Shown in pieces: positions 37,650-47,517 of a stretch of 64,000 nucleotides of DNA (position 1 is its first letter; every line of letters starts with the position of its first letter). This stretch comes from Vibrio alfacsensis (GTDB lineage: Bacteria > Pseudomonadota > Gammaproteobacteria > Enterobacterales > Vibrionaceae), in contig NZ_CP032094.1 in the NCBI RefSeq assembly GCF_003544875.1, positions 682,001-746,000 on the forward strand, read 5' to 3'. The position numbers and the translations under genes are program-made. The notes under the pieces are model-generated. The model saw only the letters and a program-made list of their open reading frames with translations. It ran no database searches and was not told the DNA's origin.

Positions 37650-37684
37650 TTTCTAGTTTCTAGTTTCTAGTTTCTAGTTTCTAG
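37650..37684. repeat. Heptanucleotide repeat TTTCTAG x5
   Basis: Five perfect tandem copies of TTTCTAG, just after the NifW-like gene. The length should vary by slippage. Confidence 0.9.
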
Positions 37685-37707
37685 TTTGTATTTGTTAATT
37701 TCAAAAC

Positions 37708-37748
37708 AAAACCCGCTGCGTTCCTCTGTAAATGAACGTAGCGGGTTT
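37708..37748. terminator. Bidirectional terminator
   Basis: AAACCCGCTGCGTTC and GAACGTAGCGGGTTT pair with one G-T; A and T rich on both sides. It separates the NifW-like gene from the leftward nemA-like gene. Confidence 0.75.
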
Positions 37749-37796
37749 CTTTATTCATCGCTAAAATCTTGCCGATACGATTATCAGCTTGGACGC

Positions 37797-38897
37797 TTAA
37801 TTTGCTTGGTAAGCAGGGTAGTCCAACAGACCTTTCTCATTGCCACCAAATAGTGTGGCAGGATCGTGCGCTGTTAATGGGTAATCATTTCTGATTCGGT
37901 TAGGTAGATCAGGGTTCGCGATGAATGGGCGACCAAAGCCAACCATATCTGCCAAGCCGCTTTCTAGAGCTTCGGTGGCTTTTTCCGTGTTGTAACGACC
38001 CGCATAGATGATCGTGCCTTTGTATGCTTCGCGAACGGCTGTTTTGAATTCAGCTGGTGTGTCTGGCGCGTCATCCCAGTCCACTTCTGCAATGTGCATG
38101 TAAACGACGTTCAGCTTATCAAGCAGTGCCGCAGCAGCAATGTAAGTTTCAACCGGTGTTTTATCTACAGTGCCGTTTAGCGACGTAAACGGAGCAAGAC
38201 GAACACCAACACGCTCAGCACCAATCGCTTGAGTCATTGCTTCAACTACTTCGCCAAGGAAGCGTAAGCGGTTTTCAATCGAGCCGCCGTATTCATCTGT
38301 ACGATTGTTTGCTTCAGAATCAATGAATTGGTTAACAAGGTAACCGTTCGCTGCGTGAAGTTCGATGCCGTCAAACCCAGCTTCAATCGCATTTAGCGCA
38401 GCTTGTCGGTATTGTTCGATAACCATTTTGATGTCTTCTTTGGTCATTTCACGTGGTTCAACCACCTCAACAAAACCAGGTTCATCCGTGCCATTATCGA
38501 TAAATACTTTCACGTTCTCTGCTTTTAGCGCAGAAGATGAAATTGGTTGCTCGCCGCCAATGTTATCAGGGTGAGTCACACGACCAACATGCCAAAGCTG
38601 AGCAAAGATAGCGCCGCCTTTTGCATGTACCGCATCGGTTGTTTTTTTCCAGCCTGCGATTTGCTCTTGACTGTAAATACCCGGTGTCCAAGCGTAACCT
38701 TGACCCATAGGTGAAATCTGAGTGCCTTCTGCAACAATTAAACCAGCAGACGCACGCTGTGCGTAGTATTCCGCCATCATATCGTTTGCAACGTTACCAG
38801 GTTGGCTTGCGCGAGAGCGAGTCATTGGTGGCATAACGATACGGTTTTCAAGCGTGAGAGAACCTAGTTGGATAGGTTGGAACAATGCATTTGTCAT
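37797..38897 (-). CDS. nemA: Alkene reductase, Old Yellow Enzyme family (NemA-like)
   Basis: A 366-residue FMN-dependent TIM-barrel enzyme. It has the N-terminal LENRIVMPPMTRSRA, QLWHVGRV, the substrate-binding His/Asn pair in ELHAANGYLVNQF (about 180), GGSIENRLRF and the C-terminal phosphate-binding AGRYNTEKA...VGFGRPFIANPDL. This matches NemA-type N-ethylmaleimide reductases, which reduce activated alkenes and nitro compounds with NADPH. It is the second gene of an operon after gloA (11-base gap), as in the nemRA-gloA electrophile-detoxification unit of E. coli but in reversed order; no NemR gene is seen here. Confidence 0.92.
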   Translation of the reverse strand: MTNALFQPIQLGSLTLENRIVMPPMTRSRASQPGNVANDMMAEYYAQRASAGLIVAEGTQISPMGQGYAWTPGIYSQEQIAGWKKTTDAVHAKGGAIFAQLWHVGRVTHPDNIGGEQPISSSALKAENVKVFIDNGTDEPGFVEVVEPREMTKEDIKMVIEQYRQAALNAIEAGFDGIELHAANGYLVNQFIDSEANNRTDEYGGSIENRLRFLGEVVEAMTQAIGAERVGVRLAPFTSLNGTVDKTPVETYIAAAALLDKLNVVYMHIAEVDWDDAPDTPAEFKTAVREAYKGTIIYAGRYNTEKATEALESGLADMVGFGRPFIANPDLPNRIRNDYPLTAHDPATLFGGNEKGLLDYPAYQAN

Positions 38898-38908
38898 GAT
38901 AAACCTCG

Positions 38909-39295
38909 TTATTTGCTTGTTTGGATCAATTCGATTTGGTAACCGTCAGGGTCTTTGATGAAAGCGATGTGCGTCTCACCACCTTTCATTGGGCCTGGTT
39001 CGCGGGTTACGTTGCCGCCCAGTGCTTTGATCTTGTCGCATGCGGCATAAATATCTTCACAGCCCAGAGCAAAATGACCAAATGCGTTACCTAGGTCATA
39101 GCTGTGAGTGTCCCAGTTGTAAGTGAGTTCAATTGTCGCGCTATCAGGTTGATCGGCATTACCAACAAACACCAGAGTATAACGATATTCTGTGTTTTCG
39201 AAGCGTTCAAGCACGCTCATGCCAAGAACGTTGGTGTAGAACTCAATGGACTTATCAAGGTCTGTGACACGGACCATAGTGTGAAGAAATTTCAT
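38909..39295 (-). CDS. gloA: Lactoylglutathione lyase (glyoxalase I)
   Basis: A 128-residue glyoxalase I of the nickel type. The metal ligands are visible: His in MKFLHTMVRV (5), Glu in IELTYNWD, His in NAFGHFALG and Glu in GYQIELIQ. It converts the methylglyoxal-glutathione hemithioacetal to S-lactoylglutathione in the cytosol. It is first in the operon with the NemA-like reductase, so both serve aldehyde and electrophile defence. Confidence 0.95.
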   Translation of the reverse strand: MKFLHTMVRVTDLDKSIEFYTNVLGMSVLERFENTEYRYTLVFVGNADQPDSATIELTYNWDTHSYDLGNAFGHFALGCEDIYAACDKIKALGGNVTREPGPMKGGETHIAFIKDPDGYQIELIQTSK

Positions 39296-39622
39296 ATTTA
39301 TCCTTATTTCAAGAATGCGGGCTTATCTCAAACAAAGCTAAGTCCAATATTCTGTGGGTTGAACGTAAGATAAATAAAATTCAGGGAAACATGAAATTAT
39401 CAATAGTTATGCTTATTATAATTTTACGTTATGTATAGGCGGGTAATTTCTTCTTGCTAACTTTATGGTAACTGTTCTTTATGGCAACTGTTCTTTATGG
39501 AAACGGTTCTGGGTGATGAAAAGCGAAGCAATAACAGAGAGGCTAATAGTCTGCGTGACGAATGTGAGCATTTTCCTGGTAAACAAGACCAAGAAATCAG
39601 AGCAATAGATTGGCGTTTGTGA
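39296..39622. other. Upstream region of gloA-nemA
   Basis: No gene. It carries the operon promoter and a 16-bp triple repeat at 39463-39510. AACGTAA near 39362 and TTACGTT near 39424 form a loose inverted pair that might bind a regulator. Confidence 0.4.
39463..39510. repeat. Three tandem copies of a 16-bp unit
   Basis: TTATGGTAACTGTTCT, TTATGGCAACTGTTCT and TTATGGAAACGGTTCT follow one another without gap. Confidence 0.8.
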
Positions 39623-39814
39623 TCATTTTTCGTTGAGCACTGGCATTGGCTGTAAAAGTGCGTCTAGCTCTTCCTTGGTTAGAATATCATTGATAGTGGA
39701 TGAATGAGGGCTTTGAGCAAGGGATAGCTGAGCCTGATCGATCAACTGCCTCTTTTGTTCGGGAGTTAACTCTTTGAGCGCGCTCAACAAGTGTTTAAAT
39801 CGATGGTTTCTCAC
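39623..39814 (-). CDS. 63-residue hypothetical protein
   Basis: MRNHRFKHLLSALKELTPEQK starts a helical peptide ending INDILTKEELDALLQPMP. The first part resembles the N-terminal helices of some IS1595-type transposases; the second has the EELDALL pattern seen at the N-terminus of the flagellar switch protein FliM. Either may be chance. The upstream sequence AAGAG before the ATG is a fair ribosome binding site. It stands alone between non-coding stretches. Function unknown. Confidence 0.5.
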   Translation of the reverse strand: MRNHRFKHLLSALKELTPEQKRQLIDQAQLSLAQSPHSSTINDILTKEELDALLQPMPVLNEK

Positions 39815-40105
39815 ACTCTTGTTCCTCTATAAAATAGCAATTTAAGACAGCAGCAATCTAACGATTAACAATTAAAGAACCTATATCAGAATAAAGGTAG
39901 TAATCTGATTGCATAAAAGCAAGCGAGAAACATGAATATTTAGTGAACTTTCGTGAGTTTGCTTATGAGGAAATGTTGATGAGTTTGTGGCTTAGAATAG
40001 TCTTTTTAGTTCAAGCTTAACAAACCACATGAAAAGCTTATGAAGTCAGGATATCCTAGCGAAATAATAAGATAACGCCATGTTTATGGTAGAAAGTGAA
40101 TTCGA

Positions 40106-41245
40106 ATGAAGTTTATCCATACCTCTGATTGGCACCTTGGCCGCCAATTTCATAACGTCTCATTGCTGGAAGATCAGCAAGCGGTTCTAGAACAGTTAAT
40201 TCAATATATTCAAAATAACCCCGTTGATGCAGTCATTGTGGCGGGTGACATCTACGATCGCTCCGTGCCGCCGACAGTGGCTATCGAACTGCTTAACCGT
40301 GTAGTAAAGCGCATTTGCGGTGAATTAAATACCCCAATGATTTTGATTTCTGGTAACCACGACGGTGCAGAGCGTTTGGGGTTTGGCTCTGAACAGATGA
40401 AAAATGCGGGTCTACACATCATTAGCAACTTCGAAGACATGCTTAATCCTGTCGTTATCCAAACCAAAACAGCAGGGCTTGTAGCTTTTTATGGCATGCC
40501 TTATAACGATCCTGAGCAAGTTCGCTTTGCTTACAAAGAGGCGGTTTCAACGCACGATGAAGCGCACAAACTATTGGCCGGGAAAATTACCGAACAGTTC
40601 CAAGCAGGGCAGCGAAATGTATTAGTCAGTCACTGCTTTGTTGATGGCGCGATTGAATCCGAATCTGAGCGTCCGCTATCGATCGGTGGTTCTGATCGTG
40701 TCAGCCACGAACACTTCCTTAACTTCGATTATGTGGCACTAGGGCATTTGCATCAGCCGCAGAAAAAAGGTGAAGAGTACATTCGTTATTCTGGTTCATT
40801 GATGAAATATAGCTTTGGTGAGCAAAACCAGAAGAAAGGTTTCACGCTGGTGGAGCTCGATCAGAATGGGTTTGTTTCTGCTGAACATATTGATCTCATT
40901 GCGCCTCATGAAATGCGAATCATCGAAGGCGAGCTTGAGCAAGTCATCGAGCAAGGCAAGACGGATCCTAAGCACGAGGATTACTTGCTGGTGCGTTTAA
41001 TGGATAAGCACGCGATTTTAAATCCAATGGAAAAGCTACGTGCGGTGTACCCCAATGTTTTGCATCTGGAAAAGCCAGGAATGCTGATTGGCGTAGAGCA
41101 AGAGATGGCTCAAGCGAAACTGGCGAGAAGTGAAATTGATATGTTCCGAGACTTCTTTATTGAAGCGCAAGACAGTCATTTGTCGCAAGAGCAAGATCAG
41201 GCGATCAGCGACATCATCAAGCAACTTTCCCAGCAATCTCAGTAA
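40106..41245 (+). CDS. sbcD: Exonuclease subunit SbcD (Mre11-like)
   Basis: A 379-residue metallophosphoesterase nuclease with all five motifs: SDWHLG, GDIYDR, GNHDG, VSHCFV and ALGHLHQ. SbcD is the nuclease of the SbcCD complex, which cuts hairpins and DNA ends at double-strand breaks. The C-terminal capping part (HEMRIIEGELEQVIEQGK) is normal length. The next gene, sbcC, starts nine bases after its stop, so the two subunits are made from one operon. Confidence 0.97.
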   Translation: MKFIHTSDWHLGRQFHNVSLLEDQQAVLEQLIQYIQNNPVDAVIVAGDIYDRSVPPTVAIELLNRVVKRICGELNTPMILISGNHDGAERLGFGSEQMKNAGLHIISNFEDMLNPVVIQTKTAGLVAFYGMPYNDPEQVRFAYKEAVSTHDEAHKLLAGKITEQFQAGQRNVLVSHCFVDGAIESESERPLSIGGSDRVSHEHFLNFDYVALGHLHQPQKKGEEYIRYSGSLMKYSFGEQNQKKGFTLVELDQNGFVSAEHIDLIAPHEMRIIEGELEQVIEQGKTDPKHEDYLLVRLMDKHAILNPMEKLRAVYPNVLHLEKPGMLIGVEQEMAQAKLARSEIDMFRDFFIEAQDSHLSQEQDQAISDIIKQLSQQSQ

Positions 41246-41254
41246 GGGCCAAAG

Positions 41255-44200
41255 ATGAAACCAATTAAACTGACGATGCAGGCTTTTGGTCCGTTTGCTC
41301 AAACGGAGACCATCGAGTTCGATAAGCTTGGCACTAACCCGTTGTTTTTGATTAATGGGCCTACTGGATCGGGAAAAACGTCGATTCTTGATGCAATCTG
41401 CTTTGCGCTTTACGGCGAAACGACAGGCAACGAACGCCAAGGCATTCAAATGCGTTGTGATATGGCATCCCCAACGTTGCCGACAGAAGTGACGCTTGAA
41501 TTTTCTCTGAATGGCAAAGGTTATCGTGTCATTCGTTCTCCAGAACAGGAAGCACCAAAAGCCCGCGGAGAGGGCATGACAACACGCAAACATACGGCTG
41601 CATTGTATGAAATAACGAGTGAAGAAAAGCTCATCACCAGCAAAACAACCCAAGTAAAAACAGAGATTACCAACATTATCGGTTTGAACGAAACTCAGTT
41701 CCGCCAAGTGATGGTGCTCCCTCAGGGTAAGTTTCGAGAGTTGCTATTAGCGACATCGAAAGAGCGAGAAGAGATCTTTGGTCAACTGTTCCAAACGGAT
41801 ATCTACAAAAAGATTGAATACGCGCTTAAGGATAAGGCAAGCTCAATTAGTAAGGCGAAAGGCGAGTTTGATAACCAAATTCGTGGTGCTCTGCAAGTGG
41901 CGGAAGTCAGCACAGAGCAAGAGTTGTTCGAACGACAAGAAGAAACGTTTTCAGAGTTAGAGAAAGCTCAACGTCAAGAGCAAGAATCATTAGCTCAGCT
42001 TAATACGGTCAAGTCTGACATTCAGAAAGCAGAAACGCTCAATAGTGAGTTTAAAAAACGAGAGCAAGCTGAACTTGCTTTGAAACAACACGCTCAACAG
42101 AGTGAAGCGATTTCAACTCGTCAGTTACAGTTAGACAATGCGAAGAAAGCGAGCAAGATCGAGTTGCCTTACGTCGCGCTGAAAAACTCGAACAAACAAG
42201 TACATGAGTTGCAGCAAAAGGTGGCGAAGCTTTCTCAAGACGTGACTTTGGCAGATGACGCTGCCAAAGCAAAAGATGCAGCACTTAAAACCGCAAAAGA
42301 ACAAGCGAATCAATTGCCCAAGCTGACAGAGTATCAATACCAACTCGAAAGTCTAAAAGGAAAGTTGGTTGAAAAAGAGGCGCTGGACAAAGCGATTGCA
42401 ACTGGCCTTGTGCAAAAGTCAGAGTTTGAAGAAACACTGAAGAAATATGTTGCGTTAAAAGAAAAGCTCTCGCAAGAAGCGCTTCAAGGTCAACAAGCGC
42501 TGGATCAAGCTCGAGTGGATGTGGCGAGTATCGGCAGTGTTGAAGCTGAGATAAAGCAGCAGCAACGTTTGATGCAAGATCTCCAGAAGCTGAGTGGTTT
42601 GAACCAAGAGCTCACAAAATTGGAGGCCTTTACTCCAAATAAACAGGCATCCGTTAATGAAGCCAAATCTCGATACGAGGCGCTTCAGCGTTCGGCAGAT
42701 TCGCTTGAATTGAACTGGCACAATGCTCAAGCAGCCGTATTGGCTCAGCGCCTACAAACTGGTGAAATGTGCCCAGTGTGCGGCAGTCTCGATCACCCTC
42801 AACCCGCACAGTTTGTTGGTGAGGAAGTGACAAAAGAGCAAGTGCAACAGGCACGAAATCGAGAACGAGAGGGGCAAGTTGCTCTTAACCAACTGAGTAA
42901 TCAATTGGATCAACACAATATTGCGATCGCGCAATACAAGCAGCAAATAGAACAAATAACAGAAGAACTTGGACCACATGCAACAATGGATTTGGGCGGT
43001 TTACAAGCTTCAATGCAACCGCTCAATGCGCGTTTACAGCAGTTGTCGTCGATCAACTTGGTTCAGCTTGAGCAGAACGTTAATGAGCTAAATCAGCGTT
43101 GTGTAGTCGGTGAAAGTAAGATCAATGATCTTCAAAACCAAATGGCTGCGAATGAATCGACGGTTAAAGCGAATCAAGAACAACTTACGAAGCTTGTCTC
43201 TACATTTGATGAGAAATACGCGTCTCTTGAAGTTCTAGAACAAGACATTGCGACGGTTAAGGCACAAATAATCGAGTTGAACCGGGGTTTAGAAGACACA
43301 CAAAACCAATTGCAGCAGGCGATATTGGCCAAGGCGAACATCGAAAGTCAATTGACCACCCATCAACAATGGCTCAAAGAAGCCACAGAACAATTGGATG
43401 CAGCGAAAACTGATTGGGAAACCGCGTTAAAGATGAGCCCTTTTGCTGATGAAGCGCAGTTCCTCCAAAATAAGGTAGATGAACAGATGTTGCTGACTTG
43501 GCAACAAGAAATCGATGCATTCACACAATCAAAAATCAAGCTAGAACAAACGCTTTCTGACCTCGAGCAAGCCTTAAAAGATGCTGAAAAGCCTGATATG
43601 GAGGCGCTTAACGCTAAATTAACCACGATTTCTGGGGCGTACCTTGTAGCAAGAAATCAGCTTGATAGTCATCGCTCGCTCTTTGAGCGTTTAGAGAAAG
43701 TAAGAAAGGACATTACCAGCTTGCATGAAAAAAATGCCAAGCTTGAAGATGAGTATAAAGTGTTTGGCACCCTGTATGATGTCGCCAGTGGTAAGACGGG
43801 AAGCCGCGTCAGCCTACACCGATTTGTTCTTGGTGTTTTATTAGACGATGTTTTGATACAAGCATCGCAGCGATTAAGCCTGATGAGCAAAGGTCGTTAT
43901 ATCTTAGCTCGTAAAACCGATGGTTTTAAGGGGGCAGCAGGTCGAGGTTTGGATCTGGTGGTTGAAGACGGGTATACCGGGAAAACACGTGATGTTGCTA
44001 CATTGTCTGGCGGTGAATCATTCATGGCCGCGCTAGCCTTGGCGCTTGGTCTGTCCGATGTGGTTCAGTCATACAGCGGCGGTATTCGTTTAGATACCCT
44101 GTTTATTGATGAGGGCTTCGGCAGCCTAGATCCGGAATCGTTGGATCTTGCAATTCAAACGTTGGTTGATTTGCAGCAAAGTGGTCGAATGATAGGCGTC

Positions 44201-44311
44201 ATATCCCATGTGTCAGAACTTAAAGAACAGATGGCGCAACGCATTGATGTAGCACCATCACGTTTAGGTTCTACCGTTTCAGTGAAGTCTCAGATGGTAT
44301 TGGATTCTTAA
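41255..44311 (+). CDS. sbcC: Exonuclease subunit SbcC (Rad50-like ATPase)
   Basis: A 1018-residue SMC-type ATPase. Walker A is NGPTGSGKTS (about residue 33), then long coiled coil, the zinc hook CPVCG (about 506-510), the second coiled coil, the ABC signature LSGGESF (about 918) and Walker B TLFIDEGFGSLD (about 947). It partners SbcD in nucleoid DNA end processing. The frame is intact over 3 kb with many homopolymers, a useful contrast to the broken accessory genes. AAAGATG spacing shows close coupling to sbcD. Confidence 0.97.
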   Translation: MKPIKLTMQAFGPFAQTETIEFDKLGTNPLFLINGPTGSGKTSILDAICFALYGETTGNERQGIQMRCDMASPTLPTEVTLEFSLNGKGYRVIRSPEQEAPKARGEGMTTRKHTAALYEITSEEKLITSKTTQVKTEITNIIGLNETQFRQVMVLPQGKFRELLLATSKEREEIFGQLFQTDIYKKIEYALKDKASSISKAKGEFDNQIRGALQVAEVSTEQELFERQEETFSELEKAQRQEQESLAQLNTVKSDIQKAETLNSEFKKREQAELALKQHAQQSEAISTRQLQLDNAKKASKIELPYVALKNSNKQVHELQQKVAKLSQDVTLADDAAKAKDAALKTAKEQANQLPKLTEYQYQLESLKGKLVEKEALDKAIATGLVQKSEFEETLKKYVALKEKLSQEALQGQQALDQARVDVASIGSVEAEIKQQQRLMQDLQKLSGLNQELTKLEAFTPNKQASVNEAKSRYEALQRSADSLELNWHNAQAAVLAQRLQTGEMCPVCGSLDHPQPAQFVGEEVTKEQVQQARNREREGQVALNQLSNQLDQHNIAIAQYKQQIEQITEELGPHATMDLGGLQASMQPLNARLQQLSSINLVQLEQNVNELNQRCVVGESKINDLQNQMAANESTVKANQEQLTKLVSTFDEKYASLEVLEQDIATVKAQIIELNRGLEDTQNQLQQAILAKANIESQLTTHQQWLKEATEQLDAAKTDWETALKMSPFADEAQFLQNKVDEQMLLTWQQEIDAFTQSKIKLEQTLSDLEQALKDAEKPDMEALNAKLTTISGAYLVARNQLDSHRSLFERLEKVRKDITSLHEKNAKLEDEYKVFGTLYDVASGKTGSRVSLHRFVLGVLLDDVLIQASQRLSLMSKGRYILARKTDGFKGAAGRGLDLVVEDGYTGKTRDVATLSGGESFMAALALALGLSDVVQSYSGGIRLDTLFIDEGFGSLDPESLDLAIQTLVDLQQSGRMIGVISHVSELKEQMAQRIDVAPSRLGSTVSVKSQMVLDS

Positions 44312-44334
44312 TTGGTACTAGTAAAGTAGGTAAA

Positions 44335-44378
44335 CAAAAAAACCGCTAGATTACGGCATGTAAATTAGCGGTTTTTTG
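44335..44378 (+). terminator. Terminator after sbcDC
   Basis: AAAAAACCGCTA and TAGCGGTTTTTT pair across a 17-base loop. Confidence 0.8.
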
Positions 44379-44440
44379 TTATCCAGCCTCAAAATGCTTG
44401 GTTGCAGCGATGAGTATATGGGAACACGAGTCTATGAGTA

Positions 44441-44818
44441 TTATTGCTCGCAAAAGCGTCCTTGTTTTGGCGATTGCGTAATGGCATAGTCACCATCAAG
44501 GTTTCTATAAACAACCGTATTCCAAGCGGAACCATCCGTTAATTCAAACTCGATTGCGTAATTCACACCACTTACGATCTGAGCATGAACCGAGAGGATC
44601 TGCTTGAATGAAGAGGGATTTTCCATTTTGTTAAGGACGAACGCCATTGCCTTTTGAACGTCAGGGGTAGCATCAAATTTGTTCCACCCACCTGGCATAT
44701 TTCCTTGTGTATTACATACATCTGCCGAGGTTGTTTGTTGTGTCGCTGCATCCTGTTGTTGGTGGCATCCAACCAGTAGAACTAGGAGTGTACAAGCTGA
44801 CACTGTTTTCAATTTCAT
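44441..44818 (-). CDS. Cystatin-like lipoprotein
   Basis: A 125-residue protein from ATG 44818 (a longer frame upstream adds 18 unlikely residues). It has a lipoprotein signal (MKLKTVSACTLLVLLVGC) with the lipobox LVGC, then a domain with the cystatin motif QIVSGVNYAIEFEL (QxVxG). Cystatin-like lipoproteins of vibrios are annotated as possible cysteine-protease inhibitors, but activity is not shown by sequence. GAGG precedes the start. It is a single gene, convergent with sbcC. Confidence 0.8.
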   Translation of the reverse strand: MKLKTVSACTLLVLLVGCHQQQDAATQQTTSADVCNTQGNMPGGWNKFDATPDVQKAMAFVLNKMENPSSFKQILSVHAQIVSGVNYAIEFELTDGSAWNTVVYRNLDGDYAITQSPKQGRFCEQ

Positions 44819-45132
44819 AAAAGAACCTCTATTTTGCATGCGCGCATTATAAAACCCGCCTATCTCCACCAATGTCTGATTTATGCAAACTTTTGATATG
44901 AAGCGAGTTAAAACCCATGATTTGGGTGAGAGATTATCCCAAGATAATTTGAAACCACTTGAGTAATTGATTCGTTCCGTGAATTAAGATCACAGTTATA
45001 TACAGCATTACAAAACCATGACATTTAAACGCGTGCTTATTCTCTAAAGCGAGCAATATAATCCGGAAAAATTCATCGCTCCCATGTAGGGCGGTTGGAT
45101 TGATTCATACGGTGAAGCAAATAGGAATAATA

Positions 45133-47301
45133 ATGAAAAAAAATACGCTATATCTTGCGGTTGCATTAGGGTTAAGTGGTCTAACAAATGTGGTTTCTGC
45201 GAATGAAATGGTCAACCCAGACGCGGGCGTTGTTGTTGGGTATTGGCATAACTGGTGCGATGGCAGCGGCTACAAAGGTGGTAATGCTCCCTGTGTAACA
45301 TTGGAAGAGGTTGACCCAATGTATAACGTGGTCAATGTTTCATTCATGAAAGTGTTTAACACCAATGAGGGCCGCATTCCAACTTTTAAGCTTGATCCTA
45401 CTATTGGCCTTTCGGAACAGCAATTCATTGACCAAATCGAGACATTGAACCAGCAAGGCCGTTCGGTTCTCATTGCGCTTGGTGGTGCAGATGCACACGT
45501 AGAACTGAAAGCTGGCGACGAACACGCATTCGCACAAGAAATCATTCGCGTGACAGATAAGTATGGCTTTGACGGTCTAGATATAGACTTAGAGCAGGCG
45601 GCGGTTACGGCATCAGATAACCAAACGGTCATTCCTGCGGCACTTCGTATAGTAAAAGATCATTACCAGCAGCAGGGTAAAAACTTCCTGATCACAATGG
45701 CCCCTGAGTTTCCATACTTAACTGAGGGGGGCAAATACGTACCATACATTACGGCTTTAGAGGGATATTACGATTGGATTAACCCGCAATTCTACAACCA
45801 AGGTGGTGATGGCATTTGGGTTGAGGGTGAGGGTTGGATTGCACAAAACAATGACGCACTTAAACAAGAATTTATCTATTACATCTCTGACTCGTTAGTG
45901 AATGGGGCGCGCGGTTTTCATAAGATCCCGCACGACAAATTAGTGTTCGGCATTCCAACCAACATCGATGCGGCTGCAACGGGTTTTGTTAAAGATCCTC
46001 AAAAGCTCTACGGAGCATTCAATCAACTTAAAGCGCAAGGTCAGCCGTTACGTGGTGTGATGACTTGGTCAGTGAACTGGGATATGGGCACGAATGCATC
46101 TGGCCAGTCGTATGGTGAACAGTTCATCAAAGACTACGGCCCATTCATCCATGGTCAAACACCACCGCCACCAAGCGAGGGGGAACCGGTGTTCAGTGGC
46201 TTGAACGATGTACGAGTGCGCCATGGCAATGCGTTTGATCCTTACGCGGGCGTGAAAGCATCGGACAAAGAAGACGGTGATGTAACAAGCAGCATTGTGG
46301 TTGATGGTTCTGTTGATACGAACACCATCGGAAAATATATTTTGGTTTACAGTGTAAAAGACAGCGACAACAATGAAACCAAGCAAAGCCGTAACGTTGA
46401 AGTGTACAGCCTCGCTCCGGAATTCGAGGGAGTCATGGACGTTACCATCAAACTTGGTAGTGCATTTGATCCAATGACGGGTGTAAAAGCGATTGATGCA
46501 GAAGACGGTGATCTTACTTCACAAGTACGTGTGGATGGCCGTGTTGATGTAAATGCGGTTGGCCAATATACCCTGACATACCAAGTGACTGACAGTGCAA
46601 ACCAAACGAGCACAAAAGTGCGCAAAGTTACGGTAAGTGATGGCTCTTCATGTGCGAATGCATGGGATAAAGGTACCGTTTACAACGGTGGCGATCAGGT
46701 TTCTCACCAAGGTGCGACTTGGCGAGCAGAGTGGTGGACTCGCGGTGAAGAACCAGGCACAACGGGAGAGTGGGGTGTTTGGCGTAAAGTCAATGATGAG
46801 GGTTGTGGTACGCCGTCTCCTGACTTTGATTTCTCGGTTTCGGGTATTAATAACGAATATACATTGAATAATTCGAGTGTAGAACTCGTTGTGACGCTGA
46901 CTTCTTCTGACGCCTCTTCAGTTGCAGTAACCGTAGAAAATCGTGTCAATGCTGTCGTATTTGATAAAGTCGTACAAGTGAATGGTGATTCGCCACTTCG
47001 TATTGCTCTTAACAACATCGAAGCCGGTCTCTTTACATTTGAAGCGGTTGCGACGCCAGATGATGGTGAAGCGGAAACTGTTACTCGTCAATTTAGTGTT
47101 GTTGAAAGTGCGGTTACACCACCACCGGGTAACTACCCACAATACGAAGCCGGCAAAAACTACGCAGAGGGTGACATTGTAACAGGCGTGGATGGTCAGA
47201 TTTATCAGTGTAAACCTTGGCCATACACAGGGTGGTGTTCAAACCCTTCTTATGCACCAGGTGAAACGGTTTATTGGTCAGATGCGTGGGACAAGCTGTA
47301 A
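45133..47301 (+). CDS. Secreted GH18 chitinase with chitin-binding modules
   Basis: About 722 residues from ATG 45133 (MKKNTLYLAVALGLSGLTN, signal peptide). The domains in order are: GH18 catalytic domain (residues 35-345) with the catalytic motif FDGLDIDLEQ (proton-donor Glu about 153); two Ig-like DUF5011 repeats (about 355-430 and 435-505, each with SDKEDGDVTS or DAEDGDLTS); a CBM5/12 chitin-binding domain (AWDKGTVYNGGDQVSHQGAT...WWTRGEEPG, about 510-560); a further beta domain; and a C-terminal chitin-binding module (YEAGKNYAEGDIV...YWSDAWDKL). It degrades chitin outside the cell, a core trait of vibrios. Confidence 0.95.
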   Translation: MKKNTLYLAVALGLSGLTNVVSANEMVNPDAGVVVGYWHNWCDGSGYKGGNAPCVTLEEVDPMYNVVNVSFMKVFNTNEGRIPTFKLDPTIGLSEQQFIDQIETLNQQGRSVLIALGGADAHVELKAGDEHAFAQEIIRVTDKYGFDGLDIDLEQAAVTASDNQTVIPAALRIVKDHYQQQGKNFLITMAPEFPYLTEGGKYVPYITALEGYYDWINPQFYNQGGDGIWVEGEGWIAQNNDALKQEFIYYISDSLVNGARGFHKIPHDKLVFGIPTNIDAAATGFVKDPQKLYGAFNQLKAQGQPLRGVMTWSVNWDMGTNASGQSYGEQFIKDYGPFIHGQTPPPPSEGEPVFSGLNDVRVRHGNAFDPYAGVKASDKEDGDVTSSIVVDGSVDTNTIGKYILVYSVKDSDNNETKQSRNVEVYSLAPEFEGVMDVTIKLGSAFDPMTGVKAIDAEDGDLTSQVRVDGRVDVNAVGQYTLTYQVTDSANQTSTKVRKVTVSDGSSCANAWDKGTVYNGGDQVSHQGATWRAEWWTRGEEPGTTGEWGVWRKVNDEGCGTPSPDFDFSVSGINNEYTLNNSSVELVVTLTSSDASSVAVTVENRVNAVVFDKVVQVNGDSPLRIALNNIEAGLFTFEAVATPDDGEAETVTRQFSVVESAVTPPPGNYPQYEAGKNYAEGDIVTGVDGQIYQCKPWPYTGWCSNPSYAPGETVYWSDAWDKL

Positions 47302-47422
47302 AGCCTATTGCGGATGCCTTAATGATGTTAGGCGCTAAAAGTACCGTGTTGAATGGCTTAGGTTATCCCGAGTTGAGGTTAACGTAGTCATTCAGCGTGA
47401 TTTATTTAGCAAAGATGATCAT

Positions 47423-47450
47423 AGCCTTCAGTTATCTGGAGGCTTTTTTA
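47423..47450 (+). terminator. Rho-independent terminator of the chitinase gene
   Basis: AGCCTTCAG/CTGGAGGCT with one G-T pair, followed by TTTTTT. Confidence 0.85.
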
Positions 47451-47517
47451 TGCGTGCAGTTTCGCACATTGCCGCTCCTCTACTCGACGTTAAATGTTCT
47501 TTTGTTAGCATCTTGTG

